A DNA stretch of 64,000 nucleotides from Candidatus Vecturithrix granuli (GTDB lineage: Bacteria > Moduliflexota > Moduliflexia > Moduliflexales > Moduliflexaceae): NCBI GenBank assembly GCA_000739535.1, contig DF820469.1, positions 232,207-296,206 of the forward strand, given 5' to 3'. This document shows, in pieces, positions 25,300 through 35,000 of the stretch. Below the pieces are notes generated by a model that was not told the DNA's origin, searched no databases, and worked only from the letters and a program-made list of their open reading frames with translations. The first letter of the stretch is position 1; each line of letters opens with the position of its first letter. The position numbers and the translations under genes were made by a program.

Positions 25300-27390
25300 A
25301 TGCGCCGGTTAGGAGTTGTTGGACTGTTATTGCTTCTTGTGGGCGTCAGCCTCGCTTTTTTATGGAAACAGGTCGGGCTTGTAACAGGAGCAAATATCTT
25401 CCCCTGGGATACTCACTTTGAATTATTTCCAACGGTTTTAGCAATCTGGCTTCCTGGACTCTATCTGTTTTTTACGGGGATGTGGTTCTATCTTCAACAA
25501 AATTTTCCTCAAGAAGGCCGACTGCGCTATTTTCAGCAGCTTGATGCGGCGAGTTATGCTGCAATTGTGTTGTTTTTGCTCAGCGTGACCGTCTGGCAAG
25601 CCTTCGGATACCCCGATACATATTTTCGAGCAGGGGTATTGTGTATTTTTTTGTTCAAGAGCATGATCCTTTTACGGGCATTATATGCCTTTCCCAGGTG
25701 TATTCGATCGACATTTCTGGTGGTTGTGAGCTTCGGTTTTTACTTGCTCTCGCTCCCGTTTCTGCACGTCTTCCTGTTTATGCCGCTTTTTGACCTGTTT
25801 CAACATTCAGCCTTACTTCATATCAGCATTCTGGTGGTCAAATCCATCTGCCTCGCGTTAATGAGTCTGGAAACCTTTCGCCTCAGCGCAGAAATGACGA
25901 AATCCGTACAAAGCGCGTTTTTTAGCTGGCTAATCGTCTCATTTACCTTTCCGGCTCTTGGATTTCCGAAAATTTCCTTTATTCTGGCCGGGCTGCTGGT
26001 AGTCTTTATCCTGCGGATGTTTATCTCGCGTGTTGACACCAGGGAATTGATAAAAGGCTTCGTGCGTCCATCAAGCCTCACTATAGCCTTCAAATTTTTG
26101 ATTGTGTTCAACATTATTCTGGCGGCTGGATTGATTTTCTGGGATAATGTGAGACCAGGATTTGATCTGCAATGGAACAGAGCGTTCGAAGCCGCGCTTG
26201 GCACGTTATTGAATGGGCAATGGGGGATATTCTGCTACGCCCCGGTATATTGGCTATCCCTTTTTGGTATGGTCTATGTGCTGTTTTTTCGCATCTGGAA
26301 TGGTGTGCTCTTGGTCTTGACAGGAGTATTGCTGTATAGCGCGTACCATCTGGCCTATTATGGGATGCTCGGGCAAGGGATTCATCAACACGATATTGTG
26401 CCTTTTTTACCATTTCTCGGCGTCTTTATTGCGATTGCTCATAGCCGGTTTGGAAAAATCGTGCTGTTCCGCCTGATCGTGCGCCTCTTGATTTTTGCGA
26501 CGGTTGCAAGCACGTCACTGTTGCTGGTTCTTAGTCCGCAGCATAACTCGCTTCCTTCGAAATTTGCTGAAATTCAATGGAGCCTGATGCATGCAGTTGG
26601 AAAAGATCTGACAGGATTTTTTCCTTCCACCAGTTTTCAGCCAGAGGCAGTTCCTCTACTGTTCTGGCTTGTCGGAGTAATAGGGCTTGCGATCATTTGC
26701 TGCTACATCCGTACCCGCTTAGGATATCCTCTCACGCAAAAGATCCGTACTTTTCTTGAAGGACAATTTTCATTCCAACAACTCACGTTTTATCCACTGT
26801 TATTGCTGCTCTTTCTCCTTCTGGGAACAGGGGTGATGGTGGTCGGGAAAACAATCTATCCTGGGATGCTAGAACATCCTCTTGAGCTCTCTTCTCAAAC
26901 TCCACAGCATATTCTTTCGAATGTTGAGCACCCCTCAGCGTCGTTTCCGGCAAAAGGCATCCTTATAGTATCGCACTTGACCAACAGCGAAAAGGTTTTT
27001 CATAAAACCCCGCTGGCAAGTATCACCGTGAGCGACCCGGATCAGAAGTTTGAAACATTTATCTTGAAAGCCGGGAAAGATACGGCAGAAAAAACGCTGG
27101 ATACTTCCAACGGAAACCAGGCATTAGCTCACGGACGCGCAGAATTGTATCGTTCTCATTCGATGACGACTCAAGAGGGAATTTCCGTTGAAACTCATGA
27201 CTATTATACAAAATTTCTTTTTAGCAAACCGTTGCACATTCAGAAAATGACATTGAAATGGCTGCCTGCAAGAGATCCTGACATCAGTGCAGAATATATC
27301 TTGCATATTGAAGAGATTCTCCTGCTTGGCGATTCTTTTGAGCGGCCAGAAGAGGGACAAGCGTATGAACCTCGCGGAAATGTTAAATAG
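25300..27390 (+). CDS. Large polytopic membrane protein of unknown function
   Basis: A 696-residue inner-membrane protein with about fourteen hydrophobic helices in residues 1-490, then a final transmembrane helix (about 500-520, LLLLLFLLLGTGVMVVG). A C-terminal soluble, beta-rich domain of about 170 residues follows (ILIVSHLTNSEKVFHKTPLASI, FILKAGKDTAEKTL, SKPLHIQKMTLKWLPA). The arrangement resembles glycosyltransferase-C or polysaccharide-associated membrane proteins with an extracytoplasmic carbohydrate-binding-like tail, but no catalytic motif is visible. The ATG at 25300 has a well placed AAGGGA; an ATG 9 bases upstream is possible. Its 3' end overlaps the sucA start by 26 bases. Confidence 0.65.
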   Translation: MRRLGVVGLLLLLVGVSLAFLWKQVGLVTGANIFPWDTHFELFPTVLAIWLPGLYLFFTGMWFYLQQNFPQEGRLRYFQQLDAASYAAIVLFLLSVTVWQAFGYPDTYFRAGVLCIFLFKSMILLRALYAFPRCIRSTFLVVVSFGFYLLSLPFLHVFLFMPLFDLFQHSALLHISILVVKSICLALMSLETFRLSAEMTKSVQSAFFSWLIVSFTFPALGFPKISFILAGLLVVFILRMFISRVDTRELIKGFVRPSSLTIAFKFLIVFNIILAAGLIFWDNVRPGFDLQWNRAFEAALGTLLNGQWGIFCYAPVYWLSLFGMVYVLFFRIWNGVLLVLTGVLLYSAYHLAYYGMLGQGIHQHDIVPFLPFLGVFIAIAHSRFGKIVLFRLIVRLLIFATVASTSLLLVLSPQHNSLPSKFAEIQWSLMHAVGKDLTGFFPSTSFQPEAVPLLFWLVGVIGLAIICCYIRTRLGYPLTQKIRTFLEGQFSFQQLTFYPLLLLLFLLLGTGVMVVGKTIYPGMLEHPLELSSQTPQHILSNVEHPSASFPAKGILIVSHLTNSEKVFHKTPLASITVSDPDQKFETFILKAGKDTAEKTLDTSNGNQALAHGRAELYRSHSMTTQEGISVETHDYYTKFLFSKPLHIQKMTLKWLPARDPDISAEYILHIEEILLLGDSFERPEEGQAYEPRGNVK

Positions 27391-30070
27391 TCGCTACATT
27401 GAGGAACAATATACATTGTGGCAACACAATCGTGCAACGGTGTCGCAAGAGTGGCAGTATTTTTTTGCCGGGATGGAGTTTGCCGGAGAAGGACGGCAAG
27501 ATTTGCAAGAAGGACTTGCGGAAAGCCAAAGGCAGCAAGCCAAAGTAGAAACCCTGAAACACCGCTATCGTGAAATCGGCCATTTACTGGCCGGGCTGGA
27601 TCCGTTAACCTCCGGCCCGACAGACCACCCCTTACTTTCCCTTGCTGCTGTTGGCTTGACCAAAGAGGATCTGGAACGAGATTTTTATACATTCCGATTC
27701 TCCCCCACCCAACGCGCCCCCTTGCGCGAAATTTTGCAGATTCTGCGCGACACCTATTGTCGTTCGATTGGGGTTGAATTCATGCACTTGCAAGATCCGG
27801 AGGAACGCCAATGGCTGCAAGATCGGATGGAACCGATTTGCAACCGTCCTGTTCTGGATCATGACGCCCAAATTCGTATCCTCAATAAACTTTACCAGGC
27901 ATCGCTCTTTGAAGCGTATTTGAATAAAAAATATCCCGCGCAAACCCGGTTTTCCCTGGAAGGCGCGGAAGCGGTCATTGCCATGTTCGACGCGCTGTTA
28001 CTCACAACGACAGACGAAGGCTGTACCGAAATCATTCTCGGTATGCCGCACCGCGGTCGCTTGAACATTGAAACCAATGTCATGTATAAGATCTATGAAG
28101 AAATTTTTCGTGAATTTGTCAACGATTACAATCCGGACAGCCTGATTGGCATGGGAGATGTGAAATATCACACCGGCTATTTCACGACGATTGGGCTGGC
28201 GAACGGGCAGACGGTTCGCCTGTTTCTGGCGGATAATCCAAGTCATTTGGAATCCGTTGATCCGGTAGTCGAAGGTATTGCTCGCGCCAGACAGGATTTG
28301 CTGCCCCAGGGAAACCGCAATCAGATTCTTCCGATCTTGTTTCATGGCGATGCGGCCTTTGCCGGACAGGGCATTGTCGCCGAAACGCTAAATTTATCGC
28401 AATTAGAAGGCTACAAAACCGAAGGGACCATTCATATCGTGATTAATAATCAGATTGGTTTTACAACCCTGCCGGAACATGCCCGTTCAACTCGCTATTC
28501 TACGGATGTTGCCAAAATGCTGATGGTCCCGATTTTTCATGTACATGGCGAAGACCCAGAGGCCGCAGTGCATGTCGCCAAATTAGCAAGCAGTTACCGT
28601 ATGGAGTTTGGCAAAGATGTGGTGATCGATCTGATCTGCTATCGCCGCTACGGGCATAATGAAGGGGATGAACCCTATTTTACGCAGCCGCAGATGTATG
28701 CACGCATTCGCCATCGTCCGCCGCTGCATGAATTATATGCCCGCAAACTTCTTGAGGAAGGAATCGTCCAGCAGGAGCAAGTTGAACAGATTGCCAGAGG
28801 CATCAATCTGTGTCTGGAGGAAGGGTTTAAGGCGGCTCAGGAGAATCCACGGATTTTTCCGCGCTCGCAATTTTATGAAAATTGGGAAGGATTTCACGGA
28901 AATTATTCCAACGATCCGTTTGAAACCGGAGTGTCTCACGATCGTCTGACAGAACTGGCGCGCAGCGTGAATACGCTTCCTGAAGATATCGCTCCACACC
29001 CGAAATTGAAACATCTGCTAAAAAAACGTCTGGAAAGCGTTGAAACCGGAGAAGGCATTGATTGGGCCAATGCTGAAGCTCTGACGTTTGCTTCCTTACT
29101 TGCTGAAGGCCATCCGATTCGTTTAAGCGGACAAGACAGTGCACGCGGCACGTTTAGCCAGCGCCATTGTGTGGTCTATGATACCCACACAGAACGTTCG
29201 TATATTCCGTTAAATCATCTTTCCCAGAATCAGGCGCAGTTTCAGGTCTATAACAGCATGTTATCTGAGGAAGCGGTATTAGGCTTTGAATATGGTTATT
29301 CTATCACTCAGCCGCAAGGTCTGGTGATTTGGGAAGCTCAATTTGGGGATTTTGCCAATACCGCGCAGGCGGTGATTGATTTGTATATCGCCAGCGGTGA
29401 AACTAAGTGGCGGCGTTTAAGCGGTCTGGTGCTGCTGCTGCCGCATGGATTGGAAGGGCTTGGACCGGAGCATTCCAGCGCTCGCCTGGAACGCTATCTA
29501 CAATTATGCGCCGATGACAACATTCAGGTGTGTAACCTTACGACGCCAGCGCAATATTTCCACTGTCTGCGCCGTCAGGCGCTGCGTCAGGTGCGTAAAC
29601 CCCTGATCCTCATGACGCCAAAAAGCCTGCTGCGTCATCCGCTGGCAGTCTCCTCGTTGTTTGAGTTCACAAGCGGACATTTCAACGAAATTCTTGATGA
29701 CCCGCAATCCATAGAAGCGGCAAGACAGGTCATCTTTTGCAGCGGCAAAATCTATTACCCGCTCTTGCAACGACGCCACGAGTTGAAAAAAACCCCTGAC
29801 ATAGCAATTATACGACTCGAACAGTTTTATCCTTTTCCTCGGAACGCCTTACTTCAACTTATTGCGAAGTACTTTCGTGCTGAACGCTACCTCTGGGTGC
29901 AGGAAGAACCGGAAAATATGGGGGCCTGGAGCTTTCTGCGACCGCACTTGCAAGCATTAACGGGGACTGACGTGACATACATTGGTCGTAAGGCTGCGGC
30001 CAGTCCGGCCACAGGTTTTGCCAATATCTATCGTCAGGAACAGGCGAAGATCATTGCAGAAGCGTTATGA
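27365..30070 (+). CDS. sucA: 2-oxoglutarate dehydrogenase E1 component
   Basis: A 901-residue thiamin-diphosphate enzyme that decarboxylates 2-oxoglutarate and transfers the succinyl group to the E2 lipoyl arm in the TCA cycle. Hallmarks: the N-terminal E2-docking helix (LNSRYIEEQYTLWQHN), MPHRGRLNIE, HGDAAFAGQGIVAETLNLSQ and VINNQIGFTT in the ThDP/Mg site, RRYGHNEGDEP, and the C-terminal transketolase-like part (SEEAVLGFEYGYS, WEAQFGDFAN, PHGLEGLGPEHSSARLERYL). Its length is usual for bacterial SucA. The start at 27365 has a GAGGGA site and overlaps the previous membrane-protein gene. Its partners sucB and lpd lie 6.4 kb downstream, past two unrelated genes. Confidence 0.95.
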   Translation: MNLAEMLNSRYIEEQYTLWQHNRATVSQEWQYFFAGMEFAGEGRQDLQEGLAESQRQQAKVETLKHRYREIGHLLAGLDPLTSGPTDHPLLSLAAVGLTKEDLERDFYTFRFSPTQRAPLREILQILRDTYCRSIGVEFMHLQDPEERQWLQDRMEPICNRPVLDHDAQIRILNKLYQASLFEAYLNKKYPAQTRFSLEGAEAVIAMFDALLLTTTDEGCTEIILGMPHRGRLNIETNVMYKIYEEIFREFVNDYNPDSLIGMGDVKYHTGYFTTIGLANGQTVRLFLADNPSHLESVDPVVEGIARARQDLLPQGNRNQILPILFHGDAAFAGQGIVAETLNLSQLEGYKTEGTIHIVINNQIGFTTLPEHARSTRYSTDVAKMLMVPIFHVHGEDPEAAVHVAKLASSYRMEFGKDVVIDLICYRRYGHNEGDEPYFTQPQMYARIRHRPPLHELYARKLLEEGIVQQEQVEQIARGINLCLEEGFKAAQENPRIFPRSQFYENWEGFHGNYSNDPFETGVSHDRLTELARSVNTLPEDIAPHPKLKHLLKKRLESVETGEGIDWANAEALTFASLLAEGHPIRLSGQDSARGTFSQRHCVVYDTHTERSYIPLNHLSQNQAQFQVYNSMLSEEAVLGFEYGYSITQPQGLVIWEAQFGDFANTAQAVIDLYIASGETKWRRLSGLVLLLPHGLEGLGPEHSSARLERYLQLCADDNIQVCNLTTPAQYFHCLRRQALRQVRKPLILMTPKSLLRHPLAVSSLFEFTSGHFNEILDDPQSIEAARQVIFCSGKIYYPLLQRRHELKKTPDIAIIRLEQFYPFPRNALLQLIAKYFRAERYLWVQEEPENMGAWSFLRPHLQALTGTDVTYIGRKAAASPATGFANIYRQEQAKIIAEAL

Positions 30071-30419
30071 TTTTTACAACGTAGTGCGTGGAAAGAATTT
30101 TTCTTGTATTGTCGAGAGTTTTTGAACATATTTTTGTTGACAATGCTTGTTGCCCTGTTACAAAAAGTATCTGGCCTTACAGGCAAAGTTTGGGTAGCCG
30201 TATAAACGTAGTTAGGAAAAGATGTGACAAGATGGATAGGATTCTTATGAGCCTCCACCATACATCCTGGCAGCCGTTTGCGATTCCTGACGTTGCACTT
30301 CCTGATTTTTCCCGGCATTCTTCATCCCCATCATCGCATCACTATTCTATCGAAAAAGCCTTCAGCGCCAAATCTTGTGCATCCTGTCGAAAAATCCTTT
30401 ACGCAAGGAGGGTACGAAT
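30071..30419. other. Gap after sucA, no clear feature
   Basis: No gene is supported. TTGACA at 30137-30142 lacks a good -10 partner. A strong ribosome site (AAGGAGGG at 30405-30412) belongs to the following gene. Confidence 0.3.
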
Positions 30420-31913
30420 ATGAAAAAAGGGATTATTGTGGCCTGTTTAAGCGGAATTTTGCTTATCGGCGGAGTAACCTGTGTATTGGGGCAACCTACC
30501 CCTACTCCTCCTCCACATATCATCTCACCTTTCCCTTATCCCCCTTTTCCTCTTCCAACAATTTTCCCGACAATTTTCCCGAACTTGACGACCGTGCATC
30601 AGATCCCCCAGAAAATAGATGCCAATAAGCGTGGTAACAATGATGATAAGATGTGTTGGGCGGCAGCGGCAGCTAATATGCTCAGAGCGAAAGGTTGGTG
30701 GACAACTGACAATGAACAGCAAATTTATGATACTTTCACGAGCACGCAAAATTGGGAAAATAATGGGGGATTAATGAAATATGCTTGGCAGTGGTGGTTT
30801 AATGGAAATGTTCCACAGTGGCTTTATAAAGATTGTCAGGGGCCTGGCTGTAAAAAATGTCCTGGCGAGTGGGCGCAGGTTGAACGTGGTAGTGGCAACC
30901 ATTTAAAGCGTTCTGATTTCCCTCAAAATTATTACTACTGCGGGCAATTCGATCAGCAGGAGGCGATGGCAAATCTCTACGACTTAGTTAACGAGTCGAA
31001 TTATGGTGTCACCATCGCGATTTATGACAAATCCTTGATTACAGGGAAATTTGCAAGTGGCCATGCGCTCTCTGTTTGGGATGCTAAGGAAGTTAATCAG
31101 GATGAATTCCGGTTGACAATTACTGATTCAGATGATGATCAATCCAAGAAACACTCTTACTTTATAAATTTCAAATATGATGATTCAAAAGGATGGCATA
31201 TTGTTGGAAATGAGCAATATCAAGATTGGCAGGTTGAAGGCGTACATGCTCTCAACTCCTTTGCACTTCCTGTTACAAAACCGATGTCTCCTGATGTGCC
31301 TTTCCCACAATATTGTGCAACAGGCGATAAACCTTTGGCGATTGTCAGGGATCAATGTTTGGATATAGATGTAACAGGGACAGAGCAAGAAATTTCATGT
31401 GACGATAATAACGAAAAAGTGGTTATACAGAATGGTGAATATCTAATCCCTCCAACAAAACGCACGAAATTCAGCGTTCCTTTTACTCCAGGTACCCCAC
31501 TTGTTATCCAGATAACATTTGATGCGAACCGCGAGGAGATTCTCGGTCAGAATAAGGTACATCAACTTGAGAGATGGGAAACAAACGCTCAAGATTATCA
31601 AGAATCTTTCACGCTAACAGCAAGAGATAGTGAAAAATTACAGCAGTTAGATGACCCGAACATATCGAGGATATTACAGGTATTAGCACAAGAAGACTTG
31701 ATCGGGAGAACGATTACTGGGACAAAAAAGGATTTTATAGAACTTATAAAATTCCTTCTACCAAAGGCAGATATTACTGACGAGGAGGAGATTACCAGAT
31801 ATGTAAATATTCTTTTGAACTATACTGTTTATACCATCATCATTGAAAATCCTACCGAAGATTTCTGTTTGCGCCCGGTCATTGGCTCTTCCGGGTGTGA
31901 TCGGTCTCAATAG
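30420..31913 (+). CDS. Exported IdeS/Mac-like (C66 family-like) cysteine protease
   Basis: A 497-residue secreted protein. A signal peptide (1-24) precedes a Pro-rich spacer and then a papain-fold domain (about 65-255). Its active-site motifs follow the streptococcal IgG-cleaving enzyme IdeS: Cys79 in DDKMCWAAAAANML, His215 in ASGHALSVWDA and the Asp pair 236/238 in LTITDSDDD. IdeS itself uses Cys, His and two Asp in the same contexts. The remaining 240 residues are a beta-rich region and a helical tail with a few cysteines, without known family. It is probably an extracellular peptidase; immunoglobulin cannot be assumed as the substrate in an environmental bacterium. The start is fixed by AAGGAGGG 7 bases upstream. 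It lies between sucA and sucB with its own terminator. Confidence 0.7.
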   Translation: MKKGIIVACLSGILLIGGVTCVLGQPTPTPPPHIISPFPYPPFPLPTIFPTIFPNLTTVHQIPQKIDANKRGNNDDKMCWAAAAANMLRAKGWWTTDNEQQIYDTFTSTQNWENNGGLMKYAWQWWFNGNVPQWLYKDCQGPGCKKCPGEWAQVERGSGNHLKRSDFPQNYYYCGQFDQQEAMANLYDLVNESNYGVTIAIYDKSLITGKFASGHALSVWDAKEVNQDEFRLTITDSDDDQSKKHSYFINFKYDDSKGWHIVGNEQYQDWQVEGVHALNSFALPVTKPMSPDVPFPQYCATGDKPLAIVRDQCLDIDVTGTEQEISCDDNNEKVVIQNGEYLIPPTKRTKFSVPFTPGTPLVIQITFDANREEILGQNKVHQLERWETNAQDYQESFTLTARDSEKLQQLDDPNISRILQVLAQEDLIGRTITGTKKDFIELIKFLLPKADITDEEEITRYVNILLNYTVYTIIIENPTEDFCLRPVIGSSGCDRSQ

Positions 31914-31924
31914 TATTGATGGAA

Positions 31925-31962
31925 AACAAGACTCACCCCACGTCGTTGGGGTGAGTCTTGTT
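31925..31962. terminator. Bidirectional intrinsic terminator
   Basis: A 16-bp perfect stem (AACAAGACTCACCCCA and complement) with a 6-base loop between two convergent genes, the IdeS-like protease and the large cyclase. A/T ends on both sides would allow termination in both directions. Confidence 0.8.
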
Positions 31963-32052
31963 CATCTCTTCAATCTTCGCGTGAGAGTCGCCATTTGTGT
32001 ATGGTCATATAGTTTGTGATCAAAGTTCGATGCTGTGTGGCAATGATTTTGG

Positions 32053-35000
32053 TCATAGAGCAACTTCTTCATGTTCTAAGGTAAAATTCTCCTTTGCAGC
32101 AAGCCGGTTCCCTCGCATAATATATTCTTTTCTGCCGATTTCTTTCGCGATTTGTAATCCTTCTTGGGTTAATTTCTCGGCTTCTTCATAATTTTTCAAC
32201 TCAAATACGATCTCTGCTTTGTTAATTAAACATTCACTCAAAAAGTATTTATTCTCCAGGGATATCAGCATCGTGATTGCCTGGTTATACCTCGCTATCG
32301 CCATATCATATTCGCCTTTTGCTTTATATACGTGCCCAACATTCCCAAGCGTGATAGCAAGTTGCAGCTTATCGCCAATTTCTTCCGCAATCTTTAAGGT
32401 TTCTTGATAATGTGACATAGCAGCATCGTAATCACCTTGCATCCGGTAACATTCACCCATATTATTCAATGCCTTAGATAATTCCCGTTTTTCTCCTAGC
32501 TCCTCAAAGATTGGCACACTTTTTTGATGCCATTTCATTGCCTCATCATAATTACCTTTCAATTCATAATAAATAATCGCCATATTGGTTGCGTTTTGCG
32601 CTATACCCAGTTTATCTCCCACTTCCTGATAGATTTCAGATGATTTTTCATAACATGCGATTGCCGCCTCACCATTCTCTTGTTGAAAATAAACGAGTCC
32701 CATAGTCATGAACACATCGCCAATCTCTACTTTTGCATTGATCGATTCAAACAAAGTTAATGCCTGCTTGAGATACACCATTGCTTGATCATATTGTCCA
32801 AGCCGTCGCCAAACACCCGCTAAATAATATGTTGCCCGTCCTACCCGGTATTTATCGTTTATTTGCACGGAGAGTTGCAGCGCCTCTTCACGCATGTGCT
32901 GGCTTTGTGTCAACTCGCCGATCAGCGCAAGGATTGAAGCTTTTTTGAATAAGGTGTCAATTTTTACCTCATGATGACTGATCACGAGATAGGCGATCAC
33001 CCGGTCATAGAACGCCAGGGCTTGCTGGTTCTGATAGTGCGCTTTAGCCTCATCGCCGGCTTTCACAAGATATTCAATCGCTTTGTCCTTTATCTCGGCG
33101 TGTTCAAAGTGATATGCCAAATCTGCATAGTGTTTTTTCAAATGCGCCGGCGGCTGTTTTTCCATCCATTCTGCGATATTCCGGTGTAACTCGCGCCGCC
33201 GCTCCGGGAGGTGCATCGCATAGGCGGCATCCCGCAATAAGGCATGTTTAAATCTATAGGTGTAAGGCGTATCTGGCAGCGGCTCCCAAATGTTGGCCTC
33301 ATTGACCATTTCGACTTGAGAACCGACCTTTTTATTCAGGATTTCCGATAATAGCACCAGGTCGAATTCTTGCCCCATCACGGCTGCGGCTTTCACAAAA
33401 TCTTTGATCTCCTCCGGTAAGTGGTCAATTCGGGCGGTCAGCATTTCCTGAAGAGTAACAGGCATGTCTGATACTTCAGATGTTAGATGCCAGTGATTGT
33501 CATGTAAACGGATAGCCTGTTTTTCGAACGTATGCCGGATAAGATGCTGCACAAAGAGGGGATTCCCATTGGTCTTTTCCAACAGCCATTGGCGGAGATC
33601 ATGGTTGAGAGCGCCCTGCAATTCTGTTTCTGCATAGTGTTGCAGTTCCGCCGGTGAGAATTCTTGCAGCTCAATGTGACACTCTCTGACGCCATCAAGC
33701 GAAAAGGTTATCTTTGCGCCATCATCTTGATAACGTAACGTCGCCAGGATCAAGATCGGATAATCGGCGATGTTGTGAGTCAGGCTCTGCAGGAAGGTTT
33801 TCGAGTCTTCGTCCAGCCAATGCACATCTTCCAATTCAATCACCGTTGGCGCAAGCAGGCTTTGCACTAAAAAGAAATTCTTCAACGCCGCGAGAGTATT
33901 ATCATATTTGCCTCTGGCGTCTAATTGCTCCCAAAGAGATTGACGATAGACAAGCCCGATTTGCGCGCCCAGCACCGATTTTGTACGTTTTAACTCATTG
34001 GCGCAGGTTTGCGCTGCACTTGAGGCAAGATGCTGGCACTGTTTCAAAAGTTTATCATAATGACTTTCAAATACCGCTTTATTCTCGCTGACACTGTTCT
34101 CTGCTCTCTCTGAAGATTGCTCAAAGTATCGCATCAAAAAAGTCACAAATGGATTCAGCGGCTGGCGGACAAACTGATCGACCGGGCAACGGCACCAGGT
34201 AATCGGTTGTGACGCTAAAGTCTCGCGCAGGGCGAAAGCTAACCGGCTTTTTCCAATCCCGGCTTCGCCATGAATATAAGCAATTCCGGCAAATTTACCT
34301 GCTAATATCGGCGCGGCGAATTCTTGCAGCCGTTGTAATTCCGCCTGCCTTCCGATCAGGGGAGTCGTCGCTTTTGTCTCTTCTTTTGCTTGACCACTCA
34401 ACCGATAGGTTGGAATCGGTTCATCAAATCCTTTATACAGGCGACTGCCCTTTGGAGTAAAGACAAATGCCGCGCCGTTCGCGATCTCTTCCGTTGCCAG
34501 GATTTCTCCCCATTCGGCAGACATCATCAAGCGGGCGGCCAGGTTAACGATTTTTCCGTAATAGGTATATTCGCAGCGTTTTTTCCCGCCGACAAACCCG
34601 GCATAGGCGGCGCCATAAGTCACACTGGCGCGAAATTTCAGGGCTGCCAGGCTGGGGAAATGTTCAAGTTCCCGGGTAATGGCCGACAAAAAGTTGACTG
34701 CCCGGTTGATCATTCCTTCCTGCGCGACAGGCGCGCCGAAACCGCATAAGATCGTACTCCCCTTATCGCCAAAATCCAAATGATTGAAAAACCCGCCGAA
34801 TCTGTTGATTTGTTTGATGACGACCGATGTCCAATCCTGTAATTCATGGATCATTGAAATCCCTTCGAATGAGATAAAAATCGGCAGGATTGAACGGAAT
34901 TCACCAATTTCCGGATGATGCATCACGGCAGCAGGTAAAAAATGCGCCAGGATGGTCTCATGTAACAACCTTTTCTTTGGTATTTGCGGCGGAGTAATCG

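Noticed and set aside
30137-30166. Promoter ahead of the IdeS-like gene
   Set aside because: TTGACA is present but no acceptable -10 box lies 16-19 bases downstream.
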